The notes beneath the pieces are model-generated. The model made no database searches, was not told where the DNA came from, and saw only the letters and a list, made by a program, of their open reading frames with translations. A program made the position numbers and the translations under genes. A DNA stretch of 64,000 nucleotides from Poecilobothrus nobilitatus. Lineage: Eukaryota; Arthropoda; Insecta; Diptera; Dolichopodidae. Below, one piece after another: positions 33,581 to 46,639 of the stretch. Positions within the stretch are counted from its first letter, which is position 1. Each line of letters starts with the position of its first letter. The stretch lies in assembly GCA_947095535.1 (NCBI GenBank), contig OX352773.1, positions 85,284,670-85,348,669 of the forward strand, given 5' to 3'.

Positions 33581-34114
33581 CTTTATTCTTTTTTTCAATA
33601 TTCATCGTTTATTTTTTTGTGTTGTTTATGTTTTATTTGAGTATGTTTGAGTATGTGTGGATATTTTTTGGACAAATAACATTGTAGATAAGAAAATCGT
33701 ATTAAAATTTTTTAAACACTTGTTTTTTAAAACTTTAGAAATAATAACTTGGAAAGTAAATCACTGTTAAATGTAATAATAAAAATGGGTAATGGGTAAT
33801 AATAAATTTGGATCCCCCAAAATAGACTGCAAACCGATAGTCTTTTACCATGTAAAAAATTTTAACAATGACAACATCACAAAGCATTTTACAGGCATTA
33901 GAAGTTGGCCCACCTAAACGCGACAGTTTCCATACAAAAGAGCGATCAGCGGGCGATTTTTTTAAAATCAAAATTGTTTGAATTTTGTAAAGGCAAAACT
34001 GCGATAAATGAAGAAAATATTAATTTTTTGCGTTTTTTCGGTTTATATTATTTTTAAATCCAATACATAATTCATTTATTTACAACCAATATATATATAA
34101 GCTTATTTTCATAG
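33581..34114. other. AT-rich DNA, no gene seen
   Basis: AT-rich except for 33890-33960, where a GC-richer stretch (AAACGCGACAGTTTCC, GCGATCAGCGGGCG) lies in an unassigned 78-codon minus-strand frame. No family was recognised. Confidence 0.4.
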
Positions 34115-34440
34115 ATCGAAATAGATGCCAAGATATTTGACATTGTCCACCCAAGGTATATCAGTTCTGTTTAGATTTAAGTTTGTGATATAGGAATGTA
34201 ACATGATTTTCTTTTATTCGTAAAGAATATTGCACTAGTCGTTTCTACGTTCATCATTAAGGCATTTTGTAAATCATTTATGATCATATCACTATATACT
34301 ATATTACTATATAGATGTATTAAATGCAGTGTAATCTGCAAAATTTGACATGTTGACGATTTTAATAACAAGAACATTAGTGATCCTAAAAATGAACCCT
34401 GAATTCTTGCCGCAAAAAAATTGCAAAATTTTATAGCCAT
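34115..34440 (-). pseudogene. Jockey-type LINE reverse transcriptase fragment
   Basis: Minus-strand blocks, in order from 34440 leftwards, are: a degraded PQGS(V)LGPLMFL block (RIQGSFLGSLMFLLL); in the next frame VNMSNFADYTAFNTSI, where the catalytic F-A-D-D-T-A box has its second Asp changed to Tyr; AIFFTNKRKSCYIPI; and RTDIPWVDNVKYLGIYFD. The order and spacing match the palm region of Jockey-clade reverse transcriptases, ending at the YLG motif. About 105 codons survive, with frameshifts and a mutated active site. Confidence 0.75.
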
Positions 34441-34469
34441 TTATTCGCAAAAATATCGCACGCCAGCTT

Positions 34470-34600
34470 TCGGCGTGGCCGATACCTTAAACAGAACTGC
34501 AGATATAAATATTTGAAAATAGGGCTTTTAAATTTTAATGTTTGCCAACTTAAACGGTGCAGAAGTTTGTAGAAAGATGAACGAATCAAACTAAATTACA
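34470..34600 (-). mobile_element. Helentron-like repeat family C, copy 4 (fragment)
   Basis: A minus-orientation scrap with TTAAACAGAACTGCAGATAT, AAAATAGGGCTTTT and AACGGTGCAGAAGTTT, the complements of family-C phrases from the first internal unit and the ACACCGTT region. Both ends are missing. Confidence 0.55.
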
Positions 34601-36029
34601 GGTATATCACTAAAATTATTTTATTTAAATAAAATTTATTTTTTTTTCAAAGAAAACTTATTTAACAGTAGGATTAACAAACTTAATTCATTAATAATTT
34701 TAATATTATTAATTATTAAATATTAACTTTTAATATTAAAAATTAGTAAATGAGTTAAATAAAATATAATATTTAAATTAATTATAAATAAATGAGTTAA
34801 AATACTTAAAGTATAAATAATATATTTTTAATATTTATGATAAAAAGTGTTTCTTAAACTTATTTTGAATTAAAATTTCAGTAAAATTTTCTTAGTACAT
34901 TTTTACATTGTATTGCAATTCTTTTAGAACGTAATATTTCCTTTTTTAGCACATACATTTTAAAGGTTTTTCTTTAGTACCTAAATATTTTCTGCTAAAA
35001 AGAAAAAGGAGAATTTTAAGTGCTAAATAAAATTTGATTTGAGTTTTGTTCTCAATTTTGTATAATAATATATTGTTTCCTCTCTTTCTTACGTTCTTAT
35101 TATTTATACAATTTTAATGTTATACTTTTGACTTATAAGAAGGTTTTAATCTAAAACATATATAGGTATGCTATGCATGTCCAATTACATTTATTGCTAA
35201 CTTAAATTAAAACCACTTTTAGGCATGATATTTATTCAATGATGATTTCCTGAGATTGTGTGCGTATTTTGATTATTTCTAATGGATTTTAATGGATATT
35301 TATTCTATAATATTGAATCACTTCCATGTGTACATTAAAGCCGGTATATTGTAAGAGAATCTTTATATAAACAACCTTAAACGATAATGCAGAAAAAATT
35401 TCCCAAACAAATATGATATCAAAACCAGGATTTTATATATACAAAAGGAAATTTTTGAAATACAGAAACGAGAATTTTTTACACATTTTACAAATTATTA
35501 TGAAACAAAATACTAATTATGTGTGTATTAGTTAAATAGTTTTGTTATTTATAGTTATTTTGTTATTTCTGCAACGATTTAAGAGAATTACACACTTTCT
35601 AAAAAATCAAAAAAAGAATGGGTCTGATAATAGTTATAATCAAATAACATAATTTAAATAATTTTTCTTAATCTTTCAACATTAGTAATAGCAATACTAC
35701 ATATTTTATCTTTTTATTGTTGGTCCTGTAATGGCAAAATTGGATATTAAGAACAGTGTTTTATTTGGCCTTTTCAAGATCTTTAGCTCTAGATTAGTAC
35801 TAATGTAACGATAAATAAATTGCCTTTTAACTTATATCAAGGTCTCTTGCCTACAATGCTTTCTTTGAACTTTCGAACTTATCACGGTTTTTAATGGACC
35901 TGTTTATGATAAGTTTTGGTATTTCTTCAATTTTTGTTTCAATAACAAACTCATATATAAGTTTTCTATATTTGAATATAAGCCGAAGATTTTTTAAAGA
36001 TACACATTTTAGTAAAAACAAAAAAACTT
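34601..36029. other. AT-rich DNA, no gene seen
   Basis: Very AT-rich, with dense TTAATATTATTAA-type sequence at 34690-34860. No gene or named repeat was recognised. Confidence 0.5.
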
Positions 36030-36645
36030 TTTACAAAATTGTGCCTCTCACCAAAATTTTAAAGTTTTCTTAGAATTTTATATGTAAGAAAGTTTCCGGC
36101 TGCCTAAATTACAGGTTTCAGTAAATAGAAAATTTTCAATTATTAACCCAAACAGCTCTTAAACAGGGACCTTCATACAAAACAAATTTCTGAGGTAACT
36201 TATGCCAATTCCAACTGTTTCTTACATCAAAAGTTTCTAGCTAAAATTGTTTTGAAGATATGAAGGAAGTAAAACTTTGTAAATTATTGTTTTCATATAA
36301 CGGTAAATTTAAATAAAAATTTGCAAAGATTGTATTTTATTGACGTTGATTTAAAAAATTAAAAATATGTCGTGTTGTGCTACGTTTTTTAAATTAAAAA
36401 ATATATTAAATAGAAGCTGAGACATAAATATTTGAAAATACGGGTTTTTCAAAAATGGAGGGAGATTGTCAGTCTGTCTAGATGGAGTTACATAAAAAAA
36501 ATTGTTGCACAAAATTAATTTTTTTATAATATAATCATGGTAAAACTTCATTGTTATCTTTAACCATGTAGAAGTTTTGTAAAAATACAGGACGACTGAA
36601 GACAGTTAAACTAATAAAGAAATTTTTCTTTGGCATAAAAAAGGA
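36030..36645 (-). mobile_element. Helentron-like repeat family C, copy 5
   Basis: The minus-oriented copy runs from 3'-proximal phrases at the left (ACCAAAATTTTAAAGTTTTC; CAGCTCTTAAACAGGG) to the 5' conserved region at the right (AACCATGTAGAAGTTTTG; AGTTAAACTAATAAAG). The GTCCG tract is degraded to ACAGGACGACTG, and the terminal AGCACATT is lost. It appears more diverged than the copies at 54.9 and 57.6 kb. Confidence 0.65.
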
Positions 36646-37125
36646 TCATATTATATAGAATTAAAAATAAATGAATGTTGTACAATAATTTAAAATCTTT
36701 GGTTTACATTTAGAATAGAAGAGAACTTATTCATATCAAATCTGTTAGACATAATAACATGTATGTATCTATGTATCTTTTCAGAAGATTTTTTTTTTGG
36801 ATATCTTTTTCTATTTTAATTGATGTAATTTGTAATATTCATTTATGTTTGTAAATATATTTCTTCTCTTGTAAAATTTTACATTTACTGTTAAAATGAT
36901 TTTCACTTTCTCTTAAATTCTGATTTAACACATACACAGGATTTAACACAAACACATTATAGTATTATTTTGACTATTTCCATTCCATTCATATTTTCTT
37001 ATTTTCTTTTATACTCATTTTCGCATTAGTCTCTCTCTGAAATTATAATATAGGTACTTATGTATATATATCTACAACATTATGTTTTGATTTTAAGTGT
37101 AGTTATTTCTGGGAATTTATTAATA

Positions 37126-37164
<39 letters not shown>

Positions 37165-37493
37165 GATATATATATATTTGAATACGAAAACATAATACAT
37201 ATCATATACCTAACTACTTATAAATATATATTATACATTATATTCCTTAAAAAATAAAGAAAAAGAAAAGTAAATAAGAACGAAAAATTCATTCACTTTG
37301 ATTTTAATAAAAAAAAAATATGTATTTAATATTATCAATTGTGAATATGAACTTATTCACAATAGTAAAAATAACAATGAATAGAACAAAGAAAATATAA
37401 TAAAAATAAAATAAAATAAATATGTCTATTTTGTTTTCATTTAAGGACTTTGTGTGTATTTTATTTTATTTTTTTTTTTGTTTTTGGTCTTCA
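36646..37493. other. AT-rich DNA with (TA)n
   Basis: Very AT-rich, including an alternating TA run at about 37128-37180. No repeats or coding sequence are recognised. If the exon at 37495 is real, this would be the last intron of that gene. Confidence 0.4.
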
Positions 37494-37494
37494 G

Positions 37495-37546
37495 TGTACT
37501 CAGAGCAATTATTGAAGACGGTTCTATACGGCGCGTTCAATTTTAA
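37495..37546 (+). other. Candidate terminal coding exon of an unseen gene
   Basis: A strong acceptor-like signal (a long T-tract then GGTCTTCAG ending at 37494) is followed by a 51-bp island clearly richer in G+C. In one phase it reads VLRAIIEDGSIRRVQF then TAA (37544-37546). The composition contrasts sharply with several kilobases of AT-rich sequence on both sides, and the downstream DNA, which has few repeats, would suit a long 3' UTR. The peptide is too short to assign to a family. It could equally be a chance island; no upstream exon is visible in the window. Confidence 0.3.
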
Positions 37547-40500
37547 AAAACAAATTATTTAATTTTTATTTTTGATCATTGTGTTTTTCTTTTATTACTA
37601 TAAAATGTTTAAGAAATTATTATATTATAAAAATAAAGTAAAATAAAAGATTATTTAAATAGAAAATAGCTATATTATCGAAAAAAAAATTAATTATGAA
37701 AATAATATATTTACTATAGTTACCTTGTAGATAATATATAGTAAAGTGTTAAAAAAAAAAAAGAAAAAAAAAAAACAATTAAGTAGTAAAAAGTGTTATT
37801 AAAAGAGTGAATAAATGCATTTGTATCATTACTTATTATATTATATTTAAAATCTTAATTCGAGTTTATTAATATTTCTTTCTTTTATTCTCGAGTCATT
37901 TTAATGATTCTATATAATAATAACAGTAATGATAATATCTAATGATGATGATAATGATGAAATTGATCATATCTTGTGTTTTTAATCATTTAATAAAATA
38001 TGAAATATATAATATGGAATTAATATATACATATTCAAACAATATGTAATATATCTACAGTTTATAAAAATTGATATTTAGTATAAACCTAAAAGTATGC
38101 AATAATGAATACAATATAAAATTAAAAGCCTATATGGATTAAAAGGATATTTTTTTTATTCAAATAGTGACATTATTTGAAATTTTTTTTTTATTGAATT
38201 CAACGATTAAAAAATTCAATATAAATAAAAAATAAAAAAAAAAATAAATAAATAAATATGTTTTACACATAGAATGAATAAATAAATGAATTGAATATGA
38301 TTATTTAAAATACTACCCATATAATGATGATGATATTGATATTTTATTATAGTTTTGAATAGAAAAGAATATAAAATATAATAATATATATTATTATTAA
38401 ACAGTTTATTTTCAATACTTTCAATTTCCACTTTGTTTTTATATTTAAATTTTAAACACTTTTAATAAAATAGGATATTCAAATATTTAATTTAAAAAAA
38501 AAAAAACAAAACAAATAAATCTATAAATAAAAATGATTTTATAATATACATAAGCTATATAAAATTTAATTAAACAAAAAATAAATAATCTGTATGGGAT
38601 TATTACTATCCCATAGATAGTAGAATAGCTAGAATATTTTCAGAGAATATATTTAATGTAGTTTTATTTATATTAAATAAAGTGTTTGCAATTAAAAATT
38701 GAATTATATAATATCAATACATATTGGAATAAAATTGGAATAGTATAAATGGATGGATTAATGTTAATTGTAAAATACAAAAGGTTTGTTATAAATACAT
38801 TTATTATTTCTTTATATTCAAATAAATTGTCAAACAAAAAAGGGTGTTCATGAATAGATTGCCTTTTTTTTTTTGTATAGGATAATCAGTAGTTGTGTAA
38901 ACTGCATCAGTAGTTGTGTAAACAATTTAAAGTTTTAAAATTATTAAAATCTATGTATAAATTCTTGTTCTGGCCGGTTTATGTAGTAAATTTCTAAGGC
39001 AAGAACTCCAATTACATTTGCGAGCCTATAAAAGATAATATTTTCTAGTAATTTTTACCAAAATATTAATTTGGAATGATCTATATGTATAATAAATATT
39101 TTTTTGTCAAATTTTCTTGTATTTTCTTTACGATGAATGTTTTATTAATTTTTCCTTAGCTTTTTATACTTAATATGATGTTTTTATTAACAGTTTAAAT
39201 TTGATGATTTTAATAAAAATTATTTGATTGAATGTTAAATATAGAGAAAATTATTTAATTTTTATTCTTTTTTTTTTAATAATTTCAAGAACAATGAAGA
39301 AATTAAATTAAAACTTAATTCTTTTTAACTTTAGGGTTATGTATTTAAAATTATTTTTTGCTAAAACTTTTTTTTATCTTACATTTTTCATTACAAAGTT
39401 TTTCCAATTATATTTGGGGCTAAAAAAATTAATTGTTTAATACTTTTAACAAAAAAAAAATTTAAAACTTTTAACTTCTATCTTTTATTTAAAAGAACAC
39501 AAATAAAATAGGAAGTATGTATTTCCTTTTTCATTCAAAAAAAACAAAAAAAAATCCATAGTCTTTCTGCAATAGATCCTTCAAGTTCAAGTTTTTGAGT
39601 TCTGTTGGAAAAATAAATGAAATAAAAGGAATTTAAGAAATAAAAAAAGGGACAGAATCCATTGTAGTTAAAGAAAAAGCATATCGGATAGGAATAAACA
39701 TTTATATTTTGTTTTGAGGTATTGAACTGACATTTGTTGTTTTTTTCACTTTTTTTTGGCGAAATATGAGCTTTTTTTTTCCTCACTTTGCCATTCAATT
39801 TAGTGTAAAATTATTCGCCTGATTTTAGTATGAAATTTATTTCGAACAATCAAAAAAACCTAAGGCAATAATATATAAGGACATATATATAGTTATGTAC
39901 ATTTAGTTTTATTTATATTTTTCATTAATTTCCAACAACTTAACGCCAATCATTTTCACAAATTTATTTGATAAGTATAGAAATTTATGTATTTTATATT
40001 TACATACGTATAGGTGTGTGTATGTACATATTTATAATAAATTTCGATGAGCCTGTAACTTTACATAGCTAGAAATTTCAAATGGAAATTTATGAATGAA
40101 AATTGTAAAATTTTGGAAAAATATTTATAATGGTGTCGATTCATATTGAACATCTATCATTTGAAAACTATGAAAATATGTTGCTAAAGGATCTAAAGTA
40201 ATATGTTCCGAATTTTTATGATTTACATACCAAATATTATGATATTATGTATATGAGTATAAATATGTTAAGTATATATACTTATGCAATTTTAAAATTC
40301 AAATTATTGGTTTAATTTAAAGCTAATGATTATGAAATAAAATAAAATAAAAAAAAATTTTTTTGAAATATGATATCGAAACAAATCTAATCGTCTAAAA
40401 TCTTTTTTTCCCCATCTAGCTCTTTTTTTTTGAATTTAGAAAAAAGAAAAATCAAATGAATATGAACGTCAATTATGACGGATTATAGGCCTAGTAATAA

Positions 40501-41440
40501 TAATAATATTTCGCCAGTCATTCAATTTTATTTTTATTCAATTCAATACACTTTACTTGTTTTCTTTTTTTTTTTTGGTATGTATTATATTGACACACAC
40601 GCGCCTCATATTCTTTTATCCAATCTCATTTCGTTTTATTTTAGAACTTATTTTAGTTGCAGATTTGGTGGAAGGCTTTGATTTTTTAAGAATTGGGACT
40701 AAATTTAAATTTTTCTGATTAAAGTTAGTTAAAAAGTTTACTTACACTTACACTTATACAATATCAAAATAAATTGACATAACATATTAAAATTAGAAAG
40801 TTGAAGATAACACATCAACTGACACGTTTTTAATTATAATCGAACTTCAATTTTGAAACTTTTTGGAATTTTGAAAATTTATATTTTGTCTCTTTTAAAT
40901 TTTTCTGTTTTTGTTAATTATAAAAACGAGAACTTTTCAATATTAAAAAAAATATAAAAGCTTATTAAAGATGAAAAAAATATAAATGTAAAAACAAAGA
41001 GATTGGCGTAATACAAATAAAAACATAATCACAAAAGGAAAAAAATACGAATATCTTTGGCTTCTTTTTTTTGTTTTTTGGTCTTTACCTTTTTTTTTTA
41101 ATTAATCAGCGAACCTTAATATTCTTTTTCAATAATTTATTTGAAAAATTCAATGCTTAACTACTGTGACGCTTTAAAAATTATATTAAATTATATCACA
41201 ATTTAATAATTCTATAGAATCAATTTATTTTTAGGCGACTTCCAAATATTTGTTAAAAATTTTTGCTGGTTTGAAAATCAAGGTTAACCAATATGCATAA
41301 GTATATCTTCCATTGAAGTTTAGTAACCGAAACCACATGAAAAAACATCGTTCTATTCTTATTGAACAATTTAATCCCAGTAGATAGAGGTAACCAGAAA
41401 TAATGCTCCAAGAAATAATGCCGAACTGAAAAAAGGGAAA
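37547..41440. other. Very AT-rich, repeat-poor DNA
   Basis: About 3.9 kb of almost pure A/T sequence with many homopolymer runs and several AATAAA-like words, which are uninformative in such DNA. A 24-bp phrase containing ATCAGTAGTTGTGTAAAC is duplicated at about 38885 and 38909. All open frames are short and Phe/Ile/Lys/Tyr-rich. No gene is supported; a 3' UTR or intron is possible. Confidence 0.5.
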
Positions 41441-41550
41441 CCTTGATTTTATAATCCACTCTAGCATCTCTCCTAATTCAGAATCCCGCATATACATGTA
41501 TAAATATGATGGAAAAAAGGAAACTTTAATTTTTAACCAACTATACAATT
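41440..41550 (-). repeat. Dispersed repeat D, copy 1
   Basis: The complement of the phrase GCGAGATTCTGAATTAGAAG is present here as CTAATTCAGAATCCCGC. Two similar sub-units lie nearby (TTGATTTTATAATCCACTCT; CTTTAATTTTTAACCAACTA). Other copies lie near 48560, 49990 and 52180. The family is unnamed and non-coding; a 135-codon minus-strand frame across it is attributed to chance. Confidence 0.45.
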
Positions 41551-42565
41551 CACCGACTATAAAATCGAATGTATTGATTGGGAATGTATTGATTAAGAAT
41601 GTATTATGCACCAAGCAAAAAAAGGAATCGGCATTCAACTAATTTTGGCGTTATTTCCTTTTCAAAACGGTATTAAGATCGAATTCTCAAAATTCACGAT
41701 TTCAGCTTGAATTCCGCATTGAAAGAGAAATAAAGCCGACCAGCATTAGTTATTTTTTGAGGCATTATTTCGGGTTACTGTAGATAGACTACATCAATTT
41801 TCAATATGCTCCTTGTGGTTATTGGGGCTACCTGAAATTTTGCGTCCTAAATAACCTTTAAGCACAGATGAAGATTTTGTATGGTGTGAGGAATTTTGGA
41901 GATAACGTTTTAGAAAAACAAACAGTTTTGCGTGGTTTTTTTTAAAACCTATTTGCCGTGAAAGGTTAATCATTACATATACAAACTATTTTCATATTTT
42001 ATTATTATTAACAAATGTTCTTTTGATTGATAATTTTTTTTAATCTAGCTTTTAAGTACTTCATTGTCAGATTTGTATATCATGTGATCTTAAGTTGTAA
42101 CTCTAATTGATTTTCTTTTAGTTTATTTTTCTTTTTATTTCATAGATCTTGGTAACATTTTCTTATATACAAATCACCTTATTATATACATATCTCCATA
42201 ATTAGTTCTAATGTTCTATAAGCATTGTCATTTGTCCATAATGTTGATACATGAAACACTACTACTTAAACCAAAGTTTTCTAGATTTTTACTTTCAATT
42301 TTTAGCAGAATCATTGGTTTTGGAAACTAGTGCATTAGTTATTCAAAAAATGTGTTTTATTTTTAAAAATTGCTGGAAAAATTTATTTTTAAAAATTGTT
42401 TTATTTTTAAAAATTTATATATTCTAAAATATTTGTCTAAAATTCATGAAAAGTTCTACTTTATTAATTTTTAAGTAACATAATAATTAATTTAAGTAAC
42501 ATAGTAATTTTTTTTTTTTTAAATAATTTTACATTTGTTTTATTTTTGGTTTTTAAATTTTTAAG
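41551..42565. other. Non-coding DNA, partly less AT-rich
   Basis: The first ~390 bp (41551-41940) are less AT-rich, with a segment like that at 1680-1725 (AACGGTATTA...GATCGAATTCTC). The rest is AT-rich. No gene is recognised. Confidence 0.4.
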
Positions 42566-42762
42566 GGGGCCTCGGTGGCCTAGTGTATAAAAGCGTATAA
42601 AATGCGCTGTAAACACCGAGGGAATGTGGATTCGAATCCCACACACGTAATAAGAATTATTCCCCCTTACGATATTTACAGCCACGCCTGAGAAGAAAAG
42701 GCTGTGTAATTTCCTGTTCACATTTATGTGACAGAGAAATGCACTAAAAAAACAAAAAAAAA
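42566..42762 (+). repeat. tRNA-derived SINE, copy 2
   Basis: Second copy of the element at 1210-1399, collinear throughout. Box-A-like TGGCCTAGTG lies near 42576 and box-B-like GATTCGAATCC near 42629. The same tRNA-unrelated body and CACATTTATGTG hairpin are present, and the copy ends in an A-rich tail. Substitutions are scattered, with a mutated box B start. Finding two copies 41 kb apart shows this is a repeat family and not a tRNA gene. Confidence 0.85.
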
Positions 42763-43594
42763 ATTTTCAATATCAAATCCTTGAAAATGTATTCTTTTAA
42801 TAACAAGTAAAATCGCGTCTAATTTTTAAGATACAATAAAAGCACAAAAAATCTTAAGGATAAGGAATAGTAAAAAAAATAATAAACAATAAACAAAATA
42901 AGAAAAGGAAAGTATAATAATGGTTCGTTTAATGAATGAAAATTAACAAGAGAAAAATGTATTAAATTAATTACAAGAAGCCTTTGTTTCCAATCGTTCT
43001 TTTGTGTTTGTGTAAAAGGTTGTTGATTATATTCCAACAACTGTCTTGAAGTTTTTTTTTTACTGCAATAAGGTACAATTTTGTACTTCGTTTCCTTTAT
43101 TATTTGTGATTGTGCTTTTTTTTCAAGAACATAACGGTAAAATATCCTTGTTTTATTTGACTTTTTTTATGTTTCTTTTCAAGGATTCAAGGACATTACA
43201 ACTTTTTATTGTTTTAATGTTTTCGTTTTCTGTACCCATATATATACACAATTATTTTGTTTGGAGAGATTCCTGTGGTGTGTGTAATTACGCAAAAAGA
43301 TAGGAAAAACGAAATGAAAACAGAGATGTTTGGAAATAGTATTATAATCAGAAGGAATGAGAGCATTTTTTAATAAATTTCAAAAATAAATGTATCAATG
43401 TGTTTATTGTTATTAAAAAAATATGTAAAAAATAAGTACTTAATACATATTTAAATGTTTTTTAAATGACCCAGTTTTTTTTTTTTTTTAATTTCAAATT
43501 TATTTATTTAATTAAATAAAAGAAATAAAATTTTATTTAAAATAAACATGGTGGTAACTTATTATTCGTATAAGTTTGTGGTATAAATACTACA
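42763..43594. other. AT-rich DNA, no gene seen
   Basis: AT-rich spacer; the 85-codon frame at 43046-43303 is Phe-rich and unassigned. Confidence 0.5.
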
Positions 43595-43855
43595 CGCAAT
43601 AGGCTGGGAGAGGAAGTACAAGTGGATTGACCATACACTGTTTATACGCCTCGCCTCGATAGCTAAAGAGGTCCTTGATTCAAATCCTTTCAAATAAAAA
43701 AGTGTGAAGACCCACAATTACGTGGAGAACAATAATGAAGGAAATAGAGGAAGCAGGAAAAACCTGGGGTGAAGTAAAGATGCTGGCACAAAATAGATTT
43801 AGATACAGAGGCTTTGTGCGGGCCATATGATCCCCAAGGCAGTAAAAAGGAAAAA
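43595..43855 (+). pseudogene. LINE 3' coding end (RTE/Jockey-like C-terminus)
   Basis: The plus strand translates as GWERKYKWIDHTLFIRLASI then AKEVLDSNPF. After a stop and short deletion it continues ITWRTIMKEIEEAGKTWGEV then KMLAQNRFRYRGFVRAI, stop. The pattern WIGHTLR....IAKEALDWNPQGKR...G.P..TWRRT...E.E.AGKTWGEVK.LAQNR.RWR.FV.A is the C-terminus of a widespread group of invertebrate LINEs. An A-rich tail (AAAGGAAAAAAAAAT, near 43845-43860) follows, consistent with a 5'-truncated insertion. Stops and indels make it a pseudogene. The exact clade cannot be fixed from this end alone. Confidence 0.75.
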
Positions 43856-46630
43856 AAAATAGGGTGGAATTTAAATTGTCTGCAAGTACTTATGCTTTTA
43901 AATGGTATAGTTATCCCGATATTATTCAATTTGCTGATTATTTGATATTGCAATTTGGAGTGTAAATACTGGTAAATTAATATAATTAAATGTATAAGTT
44001 GATAATTAGTTATCTTCTACCTTTATAATAGATCATAATTTAAAAAATGTACTATCTAAGAATCAATGCCAAAAAACCACCCTTTCCATTAATATAAAAG
44101 TGTGAGGAGACCCTTCATACATTTTGTATCATGAAAATCCTACTAAATTTCAAATAAAAAAAACTCCAATTTTTTTCATAGTTAACAAAAGATTCAAGAT
44201 TTTTAACAAAAGATAACAAGATTTTAATAAAATTTCATATATTTTTAATAATATTCCGCTACTGCATTGATACATTTGTGCTATTTTAAGTGTTGTTCGC
44301 TGTGTTGTAAAAACATAAAAATGAATCTTTACAAATTAAGATAAACAAAAATTTGGTTTTAATTTTTTTTTTTGTTAGGTTTATATGTGAAATATAGCAA
44401 AAGTTTATTTCAACCGATGATAATTACTCGTGCTTGTATTGTAAGACCCTATGTTGATTAAGACCTCTTATGAACACTTTCTCTGTAACTATAGGATTAT
44501 TCATACATTATTTATTATGCATTTTGTTTTATTTTAGTTTGTTTAAACGATGTATTCAACATATCAAAAGCCTATAGATATCTAATTGTTTGACACTTAT
44601 ATGTGTATTCACCCAGCATCTGATATATCAAATCAACTACATATTTATGTTTGTGTAGAAAATATTGATTATGTTTTCTTGAATTCATCAACAACTTCAT
44701 CATTATAATGAACCAAAGATATTAATAAATAAATAAATAAACTAATTATTAAAATAATATTAAAATAATTTTTATTTTTTAGTACATATGAAACCAATGC
44801 AATAATATCCGAGAATAGTATTGTGATCTTTTACTGTATTTCAGTATTCCTACAAAAACCATTGATCGTTGCAGTTTTCATCTGAGTAATAGTATCCAAC
44901 CATGTAAAGAAATTTTCCGAAACAAAACAAAATAACTTTTCCGCTTGCTTGATATCTCTCTGCTCCCTTGTTTGTTTTCAATATATTATATAGAATAGTT
45001 TTACAGGGATAAGAATTTGAAGAATCGAATGCCCTCCAAATTTTTACACCATATTTAGCACATTTGACGGTATGTACTGCACAAATCGTATCCTTTCTCT
45101 ACACAGGAAAAATTGTTTATCTATCTTAAATCTGCTTTAGGTGACTATGTAGCCTCTAAATTAAAGTTCAGCATTGTTCATAAATCTTTAATAAGATCAA
45201 ATCTGCTTTATCTTTTATATTCATATATATTATTTGTACATAATGCTTTCAACAATAATAATTTAACATAAAAAAAAAACAATAATTTAATTTGCTAGCA
45301 AAAGAATGGGTACTATTGGCTATACATTTCTCACATAGGTCTGGCCATACTTTTCCATTGCAACAAAAGATTCAAATTGCAAAATATATATCTCATACAA
45401 ACATATATCCATGTTACAAAGTTATAGAAAGATCTGGCAAGTATTCTTATAAAAAAACAAAAATGTAAATTCAAAAAGGTCTGACTAGACCTTTAATATT
45501 AAGTTAATATTAAGCTCTTAGTTAAGACTGACTGCTTTATCTTACTGTAGAAATTAATTGTTTTAAAAGTTTTTATTCTAATGTAGATATTTTTAACCAC
45601 TGTTTTTATTAGGAGATTCATAAACCTGTCAAGCCTCTGTTGCTTTTAATAACTACAAACATTTCTGCGTGTCAATTTAATATCATAAGCTTGGCAAAGT
45701 GTTAAGTTTTATTTATATACTTATTGCAAATACAATATTTTCGTCTTAACCGTACACAAATAAAAAGAAGTTAAAAAGAAACGAATTGTAGTTCTATTAA
45801 CTTTTTATTTTCCGTATTAATTGTTTATTTTTGATTTATCTTTTTATTTGAAAATTTTTAAATTATTTTCACCACACCTTTATCCTATTTTTTTATTCTC
45901 GCTTTTACAAAAAAAAAAACACAAAACTAAATTGAAAATATGCTAAGACATGAAATTTTCATTGTTTTTTTCTGTCAAGGTGCGTCGTATAAATTACCAT
46001 ACTCATGTAAAACTTCTACACCTTTTTGTCACTTTAATTTGAATTTATTTTGTGTTTTGGAAAGGGGTAAAACAAAAAAAAAATAATTCAAATAATAAAA
46101 AAAAATTGTACCTTAGGTTGATTTGCATGATAAAGTAAAGAAAACACAAAAAAAAAATAAAGAAAATTCATTTTCACCACGATACCAATAGAATACCAAC
46201 AAGAATCTTTTTGTAAAAGGGAGAATATCTAAAATATTATTCTTACGAAATACGAGTAATCGTCTTTCAATAAATTCTTTAATGCCTTAAAGGCTAAAAA
46301 ATAAATCAACTGTTTTCTTTTTTTTTATCCTCATCTTTAAGTTGTTTTTTATATTTACAGTATTGAACAAAATATAATAAACTAAACTTTTATTCACCAA
46401 AATAATTTACTTAAAGTGAGGATCGGTCAATAAAGTCAAATAAAATGCAATTGAAACCCAATATACATTTGTACATATTTAAGAGTTTCAAGCTAGAGCT
46501 TATTTAAAAATATTTTATTTATATTTTTAAATTTTGTTAAATGTATTACTTTATATGATTGATTATATGATAATTCGTTTTTCAACTTTTGAGCATTCTT
46601 AATATGTTTATAAGTCATTTTTATAACTCC
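43856..46630. other. AT-rich DNA, no gene seen
   Basis: About 2.8 kb without supported genes. A slightly less AT-rich stretch at 44870-45120 has a minus-strand reading (TICAVHTVKCAKYGVKIWRA) faintly like a Tc1 core, but this is too weak to call. The remainder is low complexity. Confidence 0.45.
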
Positions 46631-46639
46631 TCTTAAAGG

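Noticed and set aside
41231..41638. A 135-codon minus-strand frame rich in Phe, Trp and Tyr.
   Set aside because: No recognisable domain. It overlaps dispersed repeat D, and the hydrophobic composition is expected from A/T-rich codons.
44870..45120. Minus-strand reading (HTVKCAKYGVKIWRAFDS) slightly like a Tc1 transposase core.
   Set aside because: Only one short block is similar, and the flanking motifs expected before and after are absent. It is too weak to annotate.
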